Both the position numbers and the translations under genes were made by a program. From NCBI GenBank assembly GCA_947069175.1, contig CAMTDV010000019.1, positions 75,329,358-75,393,357 on the forward strand: 64,000 nt of DNA, in the 5' to 3' direction. The stretch comes from Scalesia atractyloides. Its lineage: Eukaryota; Streptophyta; Magnoliopsida; Asterales; Asteraceae. The notes under the pieces were generated by a model. That model had not been told where the DNA came from and did no database searches. It saw only the letters and a program-made list of their open reading frames with translations. Below, piece by piece: positions 54,493-64,000 of this stretch. The stretch's first letter is position 1; every line of letters begins with the position of its first letter.

Positions 54493-54933
54493 TCATAGAG
54501 TCTGACCGTTTGTAAGAGGAATGCGTATAAACTTTTCGAGGCATACAACTTCAGCATGATGTTGGCTGAGCCAGTCCATACCAATTATAATGTCAAAGCT
54601 TCCCAACTTCATAGGTATAAGGTCAACTGGAAAATCGTGATCGTTTAGGGTGAGAGTACAATTGCGTATAATAGAGTTTAATGAGACCGGTTTTCCGTCA
54701 GCAACTTCTACCGTTATGGATTCCATGAGTTTATCACGAGTTTGGTTGAGGATAGGTTCAAATTCTAAGGACACAAAACTTTTATCCGTGCCAGTATCAA
54801 ATAACATGGATGCATAACTACCATTGATGAGGAACGTACCGTTAACCACATTGTTGTCAGCCCTAGCTTGATTGGCGTTGATGTTGAAAGCTCTTCCTCT
54901 AGCAGGTGGAGGAGCTTGGTTTGCTTGATTCAC
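54493..54933 (-). pseudogene. pol: Element D retropepsin domain
   Basis: 146 codons: linker ARGRAFNINANQARA, active site MLFDTGTDKSFVS, then HDFPVDLIPMKLGSFDIII and GMDWLSQHHAEVVC. Unlike B and E, it reads through the GMDWL block in one frame. It stops at 54493 because of a TGA shortly after GQTL, where other copies read Arg. Confidence 0.87.
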
Positions 54934-56198
54934 CGGATTTGCTTGAGTTTAAGCATTTATAATGTTCACCAAGCGTGGACAAGTGTTTCTAAAGTGGTTT
55001 GGGTCTCCACAATTGTAACAAGCCCGCATTGGTTGCACCATGGGAGAGTTGGGTTGGTAGTAGGATTGGGCTACATGTTGGGTAGGTGGTAGTAGTAGAG
55101 GTTGTTGGGCTTGACCCACTATCTGATGGTGGGTTTGGGTTGAGGGCTGGTGGCGGTTCGTTTGCTGAGGTATGCAACAGGTTTGAATGGTGTGACCTGC
55201 GCGACCACAGCCGGTGCAATGTTGGCAGGGATGATCAGGAAAGTGATGGTATTGGAAACGGTTGCATTTTGGGTAAGGGCCGGAGTATGGCCTTTTATAT
55301 GGTGCAGGTGAGGGGGCAACTTGGGTAATGGGTGCAGCAGGGATGGTGAAATTTGTTTGTGTGACAGCAAAGTTTCTGGTATTTCGTTTCCTCTTGTTAG
55401 CAAACTTTGAGGAGGAGGTGGAATGGTTTGAAGTTTGGCCCTCAACGGGGGCTTTCTTTTTCTCATCTTTAAATTTACCGTTGCGAATTCGATTCTCGGT
55501 AAGCTCGGTACTAGTTCCATAGCAGCTTCAAGTGTTGCAGGCGAAGTGCTGAGAACTGAGTCTTGAATTTTCGAGGGAAGGCCTCGAATATAATGTTCGA
55601 CTAAGCGGTAAATTGGGGTGAACAAGTTAGGGACCATTTGGTTCAACTCTAAAAACCTCTTGTTGTAGGAAGTATGATCTCCCTCCTTTTGCTTCAATGA
55701 ATGAAATTCATCCTCTAACTTTTTGATCTCACTTCTAGGACAGAAGCGTCTCGTCATGATTTCCCTTAACTCCTCCCACGTTAAGGCCATTCATCTTCGA
55801 TTCCTCTCTTGCCCTTTTCAGTATTCCACCAGGTAAGAGCTACCCCAAATAGCCTCCCGGTTGCGTAACGTACCTTGCGATCCTCGGGACAATCACAGTT
55901 GAGGAAGGTGTTTTCCATTTCCTCAAACCAGTGGAGGAGAACTGTGACACCTTCGGTACCCTTCAAATTTCGGAGGATCGCAAGACTTGAAATGTTTATA
56001 TGAGCACTTTTTGGAAGGAGGGTTGCCGATGTTCTGGTCTTCTTGTTGGGGAGGATTGATGGGATTTGCGGCGAGAGCTTGTTGGACTTGAACTACAATG
56101 TCAGGAAGTACCGCGGCCATTTGTTTTGCGATTTGGCTGGCCAAGCGTTCGTTTGACCTTCCTGATCTTCTACCCCCTCGTTTTTGCCTAGCCGACAT
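54934..56198 (-). pseudogene. gag: Element D gag (broken)
   Basis: 56198 start (MSARQKRGGRRSGRSNERL) to a frameshift near 55960 in PPKFEG; 55781-55966 continues with LLHWFEEMENTFLNC and LTWWNTEKGKRG; 55119-55790 carries WEELREIMTRRFC, FLELNQMVPNLFTPIYRL and EHYIRGLPSKIQDSVL, with a further shift after AAMEL. The knuckle near 55000-55030 matches the CYNCGDP type. Nonsense and frame changes throughout. Confidence 0.85.
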
Positions 56199-56997
56199 CT
56201 ACAGGAATATACATAAGAAGATTGTGAGTTCATGGAGTCTTTTTAGGTGTCATGTGTCTTAAAAAAATAAAAATAACATAAACATCAATAATGCAACTAC
56301 ATCCATAGGATGTCTTGGGTTTGCTCATGTTGTGCCTCAAGATGTCCCCCATACCTTCACCTGTATAGTCATGTGGGCCCCCATGGCTATTGGCTTAGTA
56401 GGATTAACATTGGTATTGGCGGTTTAACACTCGCATCACCCGAATGAAAACCATGAAATATGTTTACGAGATGTATGGTCGGAAGGTGTCCAGGTGTAGA
56501 CACAATGACAACTCAAAGTGGGGTTAGCTCACATGACGTTTGGTATAGCATGCTTTGGCCTAATAGGTCCTTCATACTCTCATCGTTAGTCCCCAGGTAG
56601 GCAAACTGGTCCTTTATTTTGGGTTTATACGAATGCCAAGCCTAGACAGGACGTTCCGACTACCGGTACTTGTACCCTTCCAGTTACTACATGCCCGTCA
56701 TGAGAACTCACTTTGATGTGATTTGAAAATACAAAAATCGTTGTAAAAATCATGGAAATGATGTGGTGTGTGCTCTCATGGATATGATATGTTATGAGAA
56801 TATGATTCATGATAGGCATTGTATAATAATATGTACTTATGAACATGCTTGCATAACGTTGAATGTAACATTAAACATAAAACATATAAACATCATGAAT
56901 TTTGCATGTAACACACAAAAAAAATATAAAAAATTCTAATCAACTATAGTATAGGCTCTAAGGGTCTAACAACCTATCCTATATCCTTATAGTCATG
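56199..56997 (-). other. Element D leader
   Basis: About 800 bases, alignable by eye with the leaders of B, C and E. No supported gene; the short ORF at 56625-56846 is not preserved in the other copies. Confidence 0.6.
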
Positions 56998-57009
56998 GCT
57001 CTAATACCA
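56998..57009 (-). promoter_or_regulatory. Element D primer-binding site with one substitution
   Basis: Sense strand TGGTATTAGAGC, where B, C and E have TGGTATCAGAGC. One mismatch to the initiator tRNA end. Confidence 0.85.
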
Positions 57010-58143
57010 ATCTGTCACACCCCGACCCGCAGCGGAATAAGAGTCGGGGCATAATTGGGTTATCACCAAAGCTCATGATATTTACTAATATGTTTCATAT
57101 TTATTAAATTCAAAATTACATCCTCAATATTCTAAACATTTTCATACAATTACAAAGAAAGATAATCAACTAAACAATCCAAAGTCTAAACCGGTTTATT
57201 CTTCTAAGCCATCCTATATGTTTCTTGCTGCAGCTGGATCACCTGTATCATGTGTAAAAATGAGGGGTTTTGGGTCAACATAAGTTGGCGAGTGAACCTT
57301 GTTAGAAAAACATTTATTATTGATTTCTTATTATATTTATTATGGAAAATTGTGCAATAATCATATGTGAGCAAACGTGAATAATCATACAATAGCAATA
57401 ACAAACAATAACATACAATAACAAACCAACTTGCATGAATTTATAACATGAATGATACTGTATATGTTGGCAACGTCACGTTCACGCTCATAGGTAATGG
57501 GGAACGGACGGCCTATGATAAATGTCTGTGCGATCAAGGCTCAATCAAACGGAGTCGATCGTATGTTGGCAACGCCTCGTTCACGCTCATATGTAATAGG
57601 GAATAGCTCAACGCTCATAGGTAATGGGGAGCGGCGGCCTATGATAATGTATGTACTGAAAATGATAAATTTAATCTAAACAATAACCACACAAACAGTT
57701 GATACATATTGAATACACATTTGATCATGGATATGATGGATGCACAATTGTTTAAATGTAATAAATAATAAGACACATGATACACCCCAAAAACGTGATT
57801 AAAACGGGGAATTTGTAGAGATTCACTCACATTGGGTGCGTTCGGTTGAAGATGATGAATGCGCACGAGTTTATAGGGTTGATCGACGAGGATTAACTAA
57901 CCTAAATAATAACGAAAGATATGGTAAATGAGTGGATTTTATTAATAATTTTAATAGGATTTTTAGATATATTTTTGTGAGTTTAAGGCTATTTTCTAAC
58001 TTAAAAAACATTATTTTTAAGTATTTTTAATTGATTTTTGAATTAAATAAATAAATAAAAACATAAAAAATATGTTGACTTTTTGGGTTGACCGTTGACT
58101 TTTTGACTTTGACTTGTTGACCGGTTCGGTCGTTTATAATGTT

Positions 58144-58559
58144 TGCACTGAGTGAGGTTCGAACTCGTGACCTCCCGTACGCGTGCACGCAGCTCTACCA
58201 ACTGAGCTACGTGTCTAACCCGAAATATTTCTGTTTTTAATTATATTTATATACTGTTTTAATTTATTCAAAATTCATTTATTTTTAAAAAGGGTTTTAA
58301 TCATCGAACCGGCGTGCGTAACAGGTCTCGAACCCGGGACCTGTGGATTAACGTTGCACACAGTCCACCGTTGGACTGTGTGTCTAACCTGGTTAATATT
58401 CTGGTCTTTATTATACTTAGCATCTCTCTGTGAGTTGATCCGGTTCAGTTAAAAAGGAAACATCTTTATTACAGAGAATGAGATTGTGTCAAGGATCGAA
58501 CTCGCGACGTGTGATAAATGTTTGCACACAGTCCACCGCTGGACTGTGTGTCTAACCCG
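58144..58559 (-). other. Three tRNA-like modules in element D 5' LTR
   Basis: Modules at about 58144-58222, 58315-58388 and 58483-58559. In module 2 the hairpin loop reads CCGT, costing one stem pair (TTGGACTGTG); module 3 is perfect. Confidence 0.7.
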
Positions 58560-59384
58560 AGATATAATCCAATTTATATTAAACTTATATACAAACTAAC
58601 TTCATCTTCTTCGTTACAATAACTCAGACAACGATTACCCTACTGATCTTGTTTAATTCGATTGACAAACATTTAATTGATTAAAATGAAATGGACAGGG
58701 AAGATTTTGGGAGTAAACAACCGGAAAAATGATCTTTCTCAGAACTCCGGCGAAGTCGTCGGCTCTGTTTTTATAAACTTCATCTGAGCGGACCAATTAA
58801 CAATTTTGATTAGCTAGTTGTGGAATTGAAGTACTAAACAAGAGTTATCAGGAGGTTTAAAAGATTATACCGTTTCACAGCGCAATCTAGGAATTTTCAG
58901 AAGTTTTCCGGTGAGTGCTAATTATCCGATATCGTCGCCTGGAACTGATTCTGATTGAAGGGTTTGAGTTAGTAAAAGCCTAACAACTGATAGAAGATAG
59001 AAGAATTGAGAAACTTACCGTTTTGATGAAAGACACGGTTTTCCGGCGAAAGTCCGGCGAGTTCAAAAAGCGATTCCGACGATCAGAAATTAGAGTAAAA
59101 GTGAAATTAGAAGTTCTGGGAATGTTATTGAGTCGCGAGATGAGGTTATTGATGGAGTAATTCAGAAAGTGAATGTTTTCGGTTATTAAAACCGAACATC
59201 ACATGAATTCAAGTTCATTAACGACTGAATTGATTAAAAATGTCGGTTTATCGGTTATAAACAAGAAATACAATCACCCAATCGACTGGAATGTCGAAAG
59301 CCGATATCGGTTTCAGTTTTGGCGCAAACAGGTGATTTCTCAGGTGAACATATGTGTTATTTGTTTCCTACATTTCACAAAGGC

Positions 59385-59457
59385 AACTAGTGGCGGAGTG
59401 GTTATATGTTTGATGTTAAGACTCTCCGGCTGACCCGGGTTCGAAACCCGGCAGCCT
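59385..59457 (+). other. tRNA-like module 4 in element D 5' LTR
   Basis: GTGGCGGAGTGGTTA and CCGGGTTCGAAACCCGG between GGCTG and CAGCC, followed by seven T. Confidence 0.75.
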
Positions 59458-59643
59458 TTTTTTATTTTTAATTGTTTTAATTTTATTTTTTTACAATTTT
59501 AATTTCGATAACCTAAAATGTTTATTAGTTATGTATTGTTTAAAATTAACATAGGCATTAAATGAGCAACAAAAATATAAACCTGATTATTCGATTAATA
59601 AACGAAGCGGGTTTGGAAAACCCGTTTTTTGACAAATGTTACA

Positions 59644-59648
59644 ATTAG
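59644..59648. other. Target-site duplication of element D, right copy
   Basis: ATTAG. Element C RT sequence resumes here. Confidence 0.9.
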
Positions 59649-60653
59649 ATCCTTGAAGACAGCTGGGGCGTTGGTTAAACCAAATGGCATGACCATGAAT
59701 TCATAATGACCATAACGAGTTCGGAAGGCGGTCTTTGGGACGTCTTCTTCATGTACTCTGAGTTGATGATAACCAGAACGAAGGTCGATTTTTGGAAAAC
59801 AGGTGGCGCCTTGAAGTTGGTCTAGAAGATCATCGATGTGAGGTAATGGGTAGCGGTTCTTGACCGTTAACTTGTTGAGTTCTCTGTAGTCGATACACAT
59901 GCGAAACGTTCCATCTTTCTTCTTCACAAAAAGGACAGGTGCACCCCAAGGCGATGAGCTAGGACGTATGAATCCTTTGTCAGTCAGCTCTTGCAGGTGA
60001 CTGGCTAGCTCTTGCATTTCGGATGGGGCTAACCTATAAGGAGATTTTGCAACTGGTGTAGCTCCAGGTATAAGATCAATGCGGAATTCGACTTCTCTCA
60101 CGGGAGGAAGTCCTGTAATGTCGTCAGGAAAAACTTGTGGAAAATCTTTTACTACTGGGATGTCTTCGAGTTTCTTCTCCTTGATTCCCTTTTTGACGAC
60201 ATGAGTTAGGAATGCGACATAATTCTTGCAGAGATATTTTCGGGCTTGAAGACAGGACATTAATTTGAGTCCTTTCGAAGGGGTTTCTCCAAAGATTCGT
60301 AGAGTCTGACCGTTTGCAAGAGGAATGCGAATGAACTTTTCGCGGCATACAACTTCAGCATGATGTTGGCTGAGCCAGTCCATACCAATTATAATGTCGA
60401 AACTTCCCAACTTCATAGGAATGAGGTCAACTGGAAAATCGTGATCGTTTAGGGTGAGAGTACAATTGCGTATAATAGAGTTTAATGAGACCGGTTTTCC
60501 GTCAGCAACTTCTACCGTTATGGATTCCATGAGTTTATCACGAGTTTGGTTGAGGATGGGTTCAAATTCTAAGGACACAAAACTCTTATCCGCGCCAGTA
60601 TCAAATAACATTGATGCATAACTACCATTGATGAGAAACGTACCGTTAACCAC
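59649..60653 (-). pseudogene. pol: Element C protease and RT N-terminal part, cut by element D
   Basis: One open frame from 60653: protease (MLFDTGADKSFVS, HDFPVDLIPMKLGSFDIII, GMDWLSQHHAEVVC), connector (FPQVFPDDITGLPP) and RT start (SPWGAPVLFVKKKDGTFRMC, IDYRELNKLT, DLRSGYHQLRV, MPFGLTNAPAVFKDL). At 59648 it enters the element D LTR, so the last codons of the open frame (IVTFVKKRV and on) are LTR sequence. The C-terminal part of RT is at 36976-37775. Confidence 0.9.
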
Positions 60654-62004
60654 GTTGTTGTCAGCCCTAGCTTGATTGGCGTTGATGTTGAAAGCTTTTC
60701 CTCTTGCAGGTGGAGGAGCTTGGTTAGCCTGGTTTATTGGATTAGCTTGAGCTTAGGCATGGATGATGTTCACCAAGCGTGGACAGGTGTTCCTGAAGTG
60801 GTTCGGGTCTCCACAGTTGTAACAAGCCCGCATAGGTTGCACCATGGGATAGTTGGGTTGGTAGTAGGATTGGGCTACATGTTGGGCTGGTGGTAGGAGT
60901 AAAGGTTGTTGGGCTTGACCCACTATCTGATGGTGGGTTTGGGTTGAGGGTTGATTGCGGTTCATTCGCTGAAGTGCGCGACAGGTTTGGATTGTGTGAC
61001 CTGCGCGGCCACAGCCGGTGCAATGTTGGCAGGGATGATCAGGAAAGTGATGGTATTGGCAACGGTTGCATTTTGGGTATGGGCCGGAGTATGGCTTTTT
61101 ATATGGTGCAGATGAGGGGGCAACTTGAGTGATGGGTGCAGCAGGGATAGAGAAGTTTGTTTCAGTGACAGCAAAGTTTCTGGTGTTTCGTTTCCTCTTA
61201 CTAGCAAACTTTGAGGAGGACGTGGAATGGTTTGAAGTTTGGCCCTCAATGGGGGCTTTCTTTTTCTCATCCTTAAATTTTCCGTTTCGGATGCGATTCT
61301 CGATAAGCTCGGTAGCTAGTTCCATAGCAGCTTCAAGTGTTGCAGGCGAAGTGCTTAGAACTGAGTCTTGAATTTTCGAGGGGAGGCCTCGAATATAGTG
61401 TTCGACTAAGCGGTATACTGGGGTGAACAAGTTGGGGATCATTTGGTTCAACTCTAAAATCCTTTTGTTTTAGGAAGTATGATCTCCCTCCTTTTGCTTT
61501 AACGAGTGAAATTCATCCTCTAACTTTTTTTATCTCGCTTCTTGGATAGAAACGTCTCGTCATGATTTCCCTTAACTCCTCCCATGTTAAGGCCATTGCA
61601 TCTTCGATTCCTCTCTTACCTTTTTCTGTATTCCACCAGGTAAGAGCTACTCCAAATAGTCTCCCGGTTGCGTAACGTACCTTGCGATCCTCAGGACAAT
61701 CGCAATTGAGGAAGGTGTTTTCCATTTCCTCAAACCAGTGGAGGAGAGCAGTGACACCTTCGGTCCCTTCAAATTTCGGGGGATCGCAAGACTTGAAGTG
61801 TTTGTAAGAGCACTTTTTGGAGGGAGGGTTGTCGACGTTCTGGTCTTCTTGATTGGGAGGGATGATGGGATTTGCGGCGAGAGCTTGTTGGACTTGAATT
61901 ACGATGTCAGGAAGCACCGCGGCCATTTGTTTTGCAATTTGGGTGGCCAAGCGTTCGTTTGACCTTCCTGACCTTCTACCCACACGTTGCTGCCTAGCCG
62001 ACAT
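60654..62004 (-). pseudogene. gag: Element C gag (broken)
   Basis: 61513-62004 gives the start (MSARQQRVGRRSGRSNERL), FKSCDPPKFEGTEGV, LLHWFEEMENTFLNC, LTWWNTEKGKRG and WEELREIMTRRFY. A frameshift near 61525 and a TAA near 61470 follow. 60753-61451 keeps the rest of capsid and the full zinc-rich nucleocapsid in one frame: CNRCQYHHFPDHPCQHC, CTGCGRAGHTIQTC (CX2CX4HX4C) and CYNCGDPNHFRNTC. It stops at a TAA after IIHA. This is the best copy for reading the nucleocapsid. Confidence 0.87.
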
Positions 62005-62796
62005 CTACAGGAACATACATAAGAAGATGGTGAGTTTAAGGAGTCTTTTTAGGTGTCATGTGTCGTAAAAAAAATAACATAAACATCAATAATGCAACTA
62101 CATCCATAGGATGTCTTGGGTTTGCTCATGTTTGGGCCTCCAATGTCCCCCATACTATCACCTGCATAGTCATGTGGGCCCCCTTGACTATTGGCTTAGT
62201 AGGATTCACATTGGTGTTGGCGGTTTAACACTCACATCACCCGAATGAAAACCATGAAATATGTTTGCGAGATGTATGGTCGAAGGGTGTCCAGGTGTAG
62301 ACACAATGACAACTCAAAGTGGGGTTAGCTCACACGACGTTTGGTATAGCATGCTTTGGCCTAATAGGTCCTTCGTACTCTCATCGTTAGTCCCCAGGTA
62401 GGCAAACTGGTCCTTTATTTTGGATTTATACGAATGCCAAGCCTAGACAGGACGTTCCGACTACCGATACTTGTACCCTTCCAGTTACTACATGCCCGTC
62501 ATGAGAACTCACTTTGATGTGATTTGAAAAAATATAAAAATCGTTGCAAAAATCATGGAAATGTGTGGTGTGTGCTCTCATGGATATGATATGTTATGAG
62601 GATATGATTCATGATGAGCATTGTATAGTAATATGTACTTATGAACATGCTTGCATAACATTGAATGTAACAATAAACATAAAGCATATAAACATCATGA
62701 ATTTTGTATGTAACACATAAACAATTTTAAAATTCTAATCAACTATAGTATAGGCTCTAAGGGTCTAATAACCTATCCTATATCCCTATAGTAATG
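62005..62796 (-). other. Element C leader
   Basis: About 790 bases, conserved with B, D and E leaders. No supported gene. Confidence 0.6.
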
Positions 62797-62808
62797 GCTC
62801 TGATACCA
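62797..62808 (-). promoter_or_regulatory. Element C primer-binding site (tRNA-iMet type)
   Basis: TGGTATCAGAGC on the sense strand, three bases from the LTR. Confidence 0.92.
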
Positions 62809-62811
62809 ATC

Positions 62812-64000
62812 TGTCACACCCCGACCCGCAGCGGAATAAGAGTCGGGGCATAATTGGGTTATCACCAAAGCTCATGATGTTTACTAAATTGTTTCATATT
62901 TATTAAATTCAAATTACAACTTCAATATTTCAAACAAGTCCATACAATTACAAGGAAAAAGTAACTAAATAAACAATCCAAAGCCTAAACTGATTTATTC
63001 TTCTAGGCCGTCCTATATGTTTCTTGCTGCAACTGGATCACCTGTATCATGTGTAAAAATGGGGGGTTTTGGGTCAACAAAAGTTGGCGAGTGAACCTTG
63101 TTAGAAAACATTTATTATTGATTTCTTGTTGTATTTAATATGGAAAAATTGTGCAATAATCATATGTGAGCAAACGTAAATAAACATACAATAACAAACC
63201 ACCTTGCATGAGTATATGACATGAATGATAATGTATATATTGGCAACGTCACGTTCCGCTCATAGGTAATGGGGATCGGACGGCCTATGATGATGTATGT
63301 GCGATCATGGCTCAATCAAACGGAGCCGATCGTATGTTGGCAACGCCACGTTCCGCTCATAGGTAATGGGGAACGGTTCCGCTCATAGGTAATGGGGAAC
63401 AGACGAGCCTATGATGATGTATGTACTGAAAATGATAAATTTAATCTAAACATTAACCACACAAACAATTGATACATATTGGATACACGTTTGATCATGG
63501 ATATGATGGATGCACAAGTGTTAAATTGTAATAAATAGTAAATGACACATGATGCACCCCAAAATGTGATTAAAACGGGGAATAGAGATTCACTCACATT
63601 GGGTGCGTTCGTTTGATGATGTTGAATGCGCACGAGTTTAGAGGGTTGATCGACGAGGAATAACTAACCTAAATAATAACGAAAAGGTACGGTAAATAAG
63701 TGGATTTTATTAACAATTTTAATAGGGTTTTTAGATTTATTTTTGTGAGTTTAAGGTCATTTTCTAACTTTAAAAATATTATTTTTAAGTATTTTTAATT
63801 GATTTTTAAATTAAATAAATAAATAAAAATATAAAAAAATGTTGACTTTTTGGGTTGATCGTTGACCGTTGACTTTGACTGTTGACCGGTTCGGACTTTG
63901 TCTTTGTTTGCGCTGAGTGAGGTTCGAACTTGTGACCTCCCGTACGCGATCACGCAGCTCTACCAACTGAGCTACGTGTCTAACCCGAAATATTCTATGT
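62812..64000 (-). repeat. Element C 5' LTR, truncated by the window edge
   Basis: Matches 32846 onward, including the TTTACTAAATTGTTTCA signature. It carries an extra copy of the TTCCGCTCATAGGTAATGGGGAA block at about 63352-63402, a TTGAC cluster (63840-63895) and tRNA-like module 1 (63912-63988), then leaves the window. Confidence 0.9.
63912..63988 (-). other. tRNA-like module 1 in element C 5' LTR
   Basis: TAGCTCAGTTGG and AAGTTCGAACCTC on the minus strand, as in the 3' LTR of C. Modules 2-4 lie beyond the window. Confidence 0.7.

Larger units (their letters stand above)
37776..59643 (-). mobile_element. Element D: chromovirus-like retrotransposon hosting nested element E
   Basis: Flanked by ATTAG within the RT of element C, same orientation as C. 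The 3' LTR is split into 37776-38413 and 49545-51504 by element E. Internal region 51505-57012, 5' LTR 57013-59643. Excluding E and one duplication copy it is about 10.7 kb. It keeps a 649-codon RNase H-integrase-chromodomain frame, but gag, protease-RT junction and RT are frameshifted, and its primer-binding site has one substitution. Confidence 0.92.
57013..59643 (-). repeat. Element D 5' LTR
   Basis: 2631 bp, partner of 37776-38413 plus 49545-51504. Contains a GATCAAGGCTC hairpin (57533 onward), six TTGAC cores (58075-58122) and four tRNA-like modules. It confirms that the split 3' LTR is continuous once E is removed. Confidence 0.92.
32846..64000 (-). mobile_element. Element C: chromovirus-like retrotransposon hosting nested elements D and E
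   Basis: Minus-strand member of the B/D/E family. The 3' LTR (32846-35421) and the IN, RNase H and RT C-terminal part (35424-37775) lie left of the D insertion. The RT N-terminal part, protease, gag, leader and primer site (59649-62808) lie right of it. The 5' LTR begins at 62812 and runs off the window. The LTR pair agrees in details not shared with B, D or E (for example ATGTTTACTAAATTGTTTCA). TGCCT (32841-32845) should be its left target duplication; the right copy is outside. Confidence 0.9.

Overview
This is a repeat-dense window of plant nuclear DNA, with no bacterial-type genes, operons or CRISPR array. The organism is a eudicot. The Athila-type element with CACGGGGCCGTG palindromes and the chromovirus LTR style remind me of Asteraceae, but that is pattern memory, not proof. 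Almost everything visible is Ty3/gypsy LTR retrotransposon sequence, stacked by nested insertion.

Layout. (1) 1-6269, + strand: the 3' half of an Athila-type element (integrase end, a post-pol accessory ORF, palindrome-rich spacer, 3' LTR 4569-6269). It lies inside the 5' LTR of element A. (2) 6270-26322, + strand: chromovirus-like element A (rest of 5' LTR, iMet primer site, decayed gag-pol, 3' LTR). Its 3' LTR is split by element B. (3) 14280-25087, - strand: element B, with two ~2.65 kb LTRs and target duplication ACTAC. (4) 26323-32845: non-LTR sequence holding a possible small MITE and a broken seven-exon gene with a C48/Ulp1-type protease domain. The gene's introns and 3' flank are strewn with a 10-bp motif, AAAACGCAAT. 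(5) 32846 to beyond 64000, - strand: element C, inserted just downstream of that gene. (6) 37776-59643, - strand: element D, inserted in the reverse transcriptase of C (duplication ATTAG). (7) 38414-49539, - strand: element E, inserted in the 3' LTR of D (duplication ATGTA). So C contains D, which contains E.

B, C, D and E are one family: LTRs of about 2.6-2.8 kb, the same primer-binding site, the same gag-PR-RT-RNaseH-IN order, a GPY/F module and a chromodomain-like C-terminus. All copies have frameshifts or stops, so none looks autonomous as written. E and D keep the longest frames.

The most unusual signals are: (a) four tRNA-like A-box/B-box modules in every complete LTR of the B-E family, three on the element sense strand and one on the opposite strand; two of them usually contain an almost invariant 10-bp-stem hairpin; (b) the AAAACGCAAT motif, 15 exact copies, all in introns or 3' flank of the Ulp1-like gene and none seen in its exons, amplified by local tandem duplication, which recalls the motif arrays bound by VANDAL anti-silencing proteins; (c) paired CACGGGGCCGTG palindromes just upstream of the Athila TATA box; (d) W-box-like TTGAC clusters and a covarying stem-loop in the LTRs. 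Boundaries, target duplications, primer sites and motifs were read by eye. No alignment, folding or database search was run.
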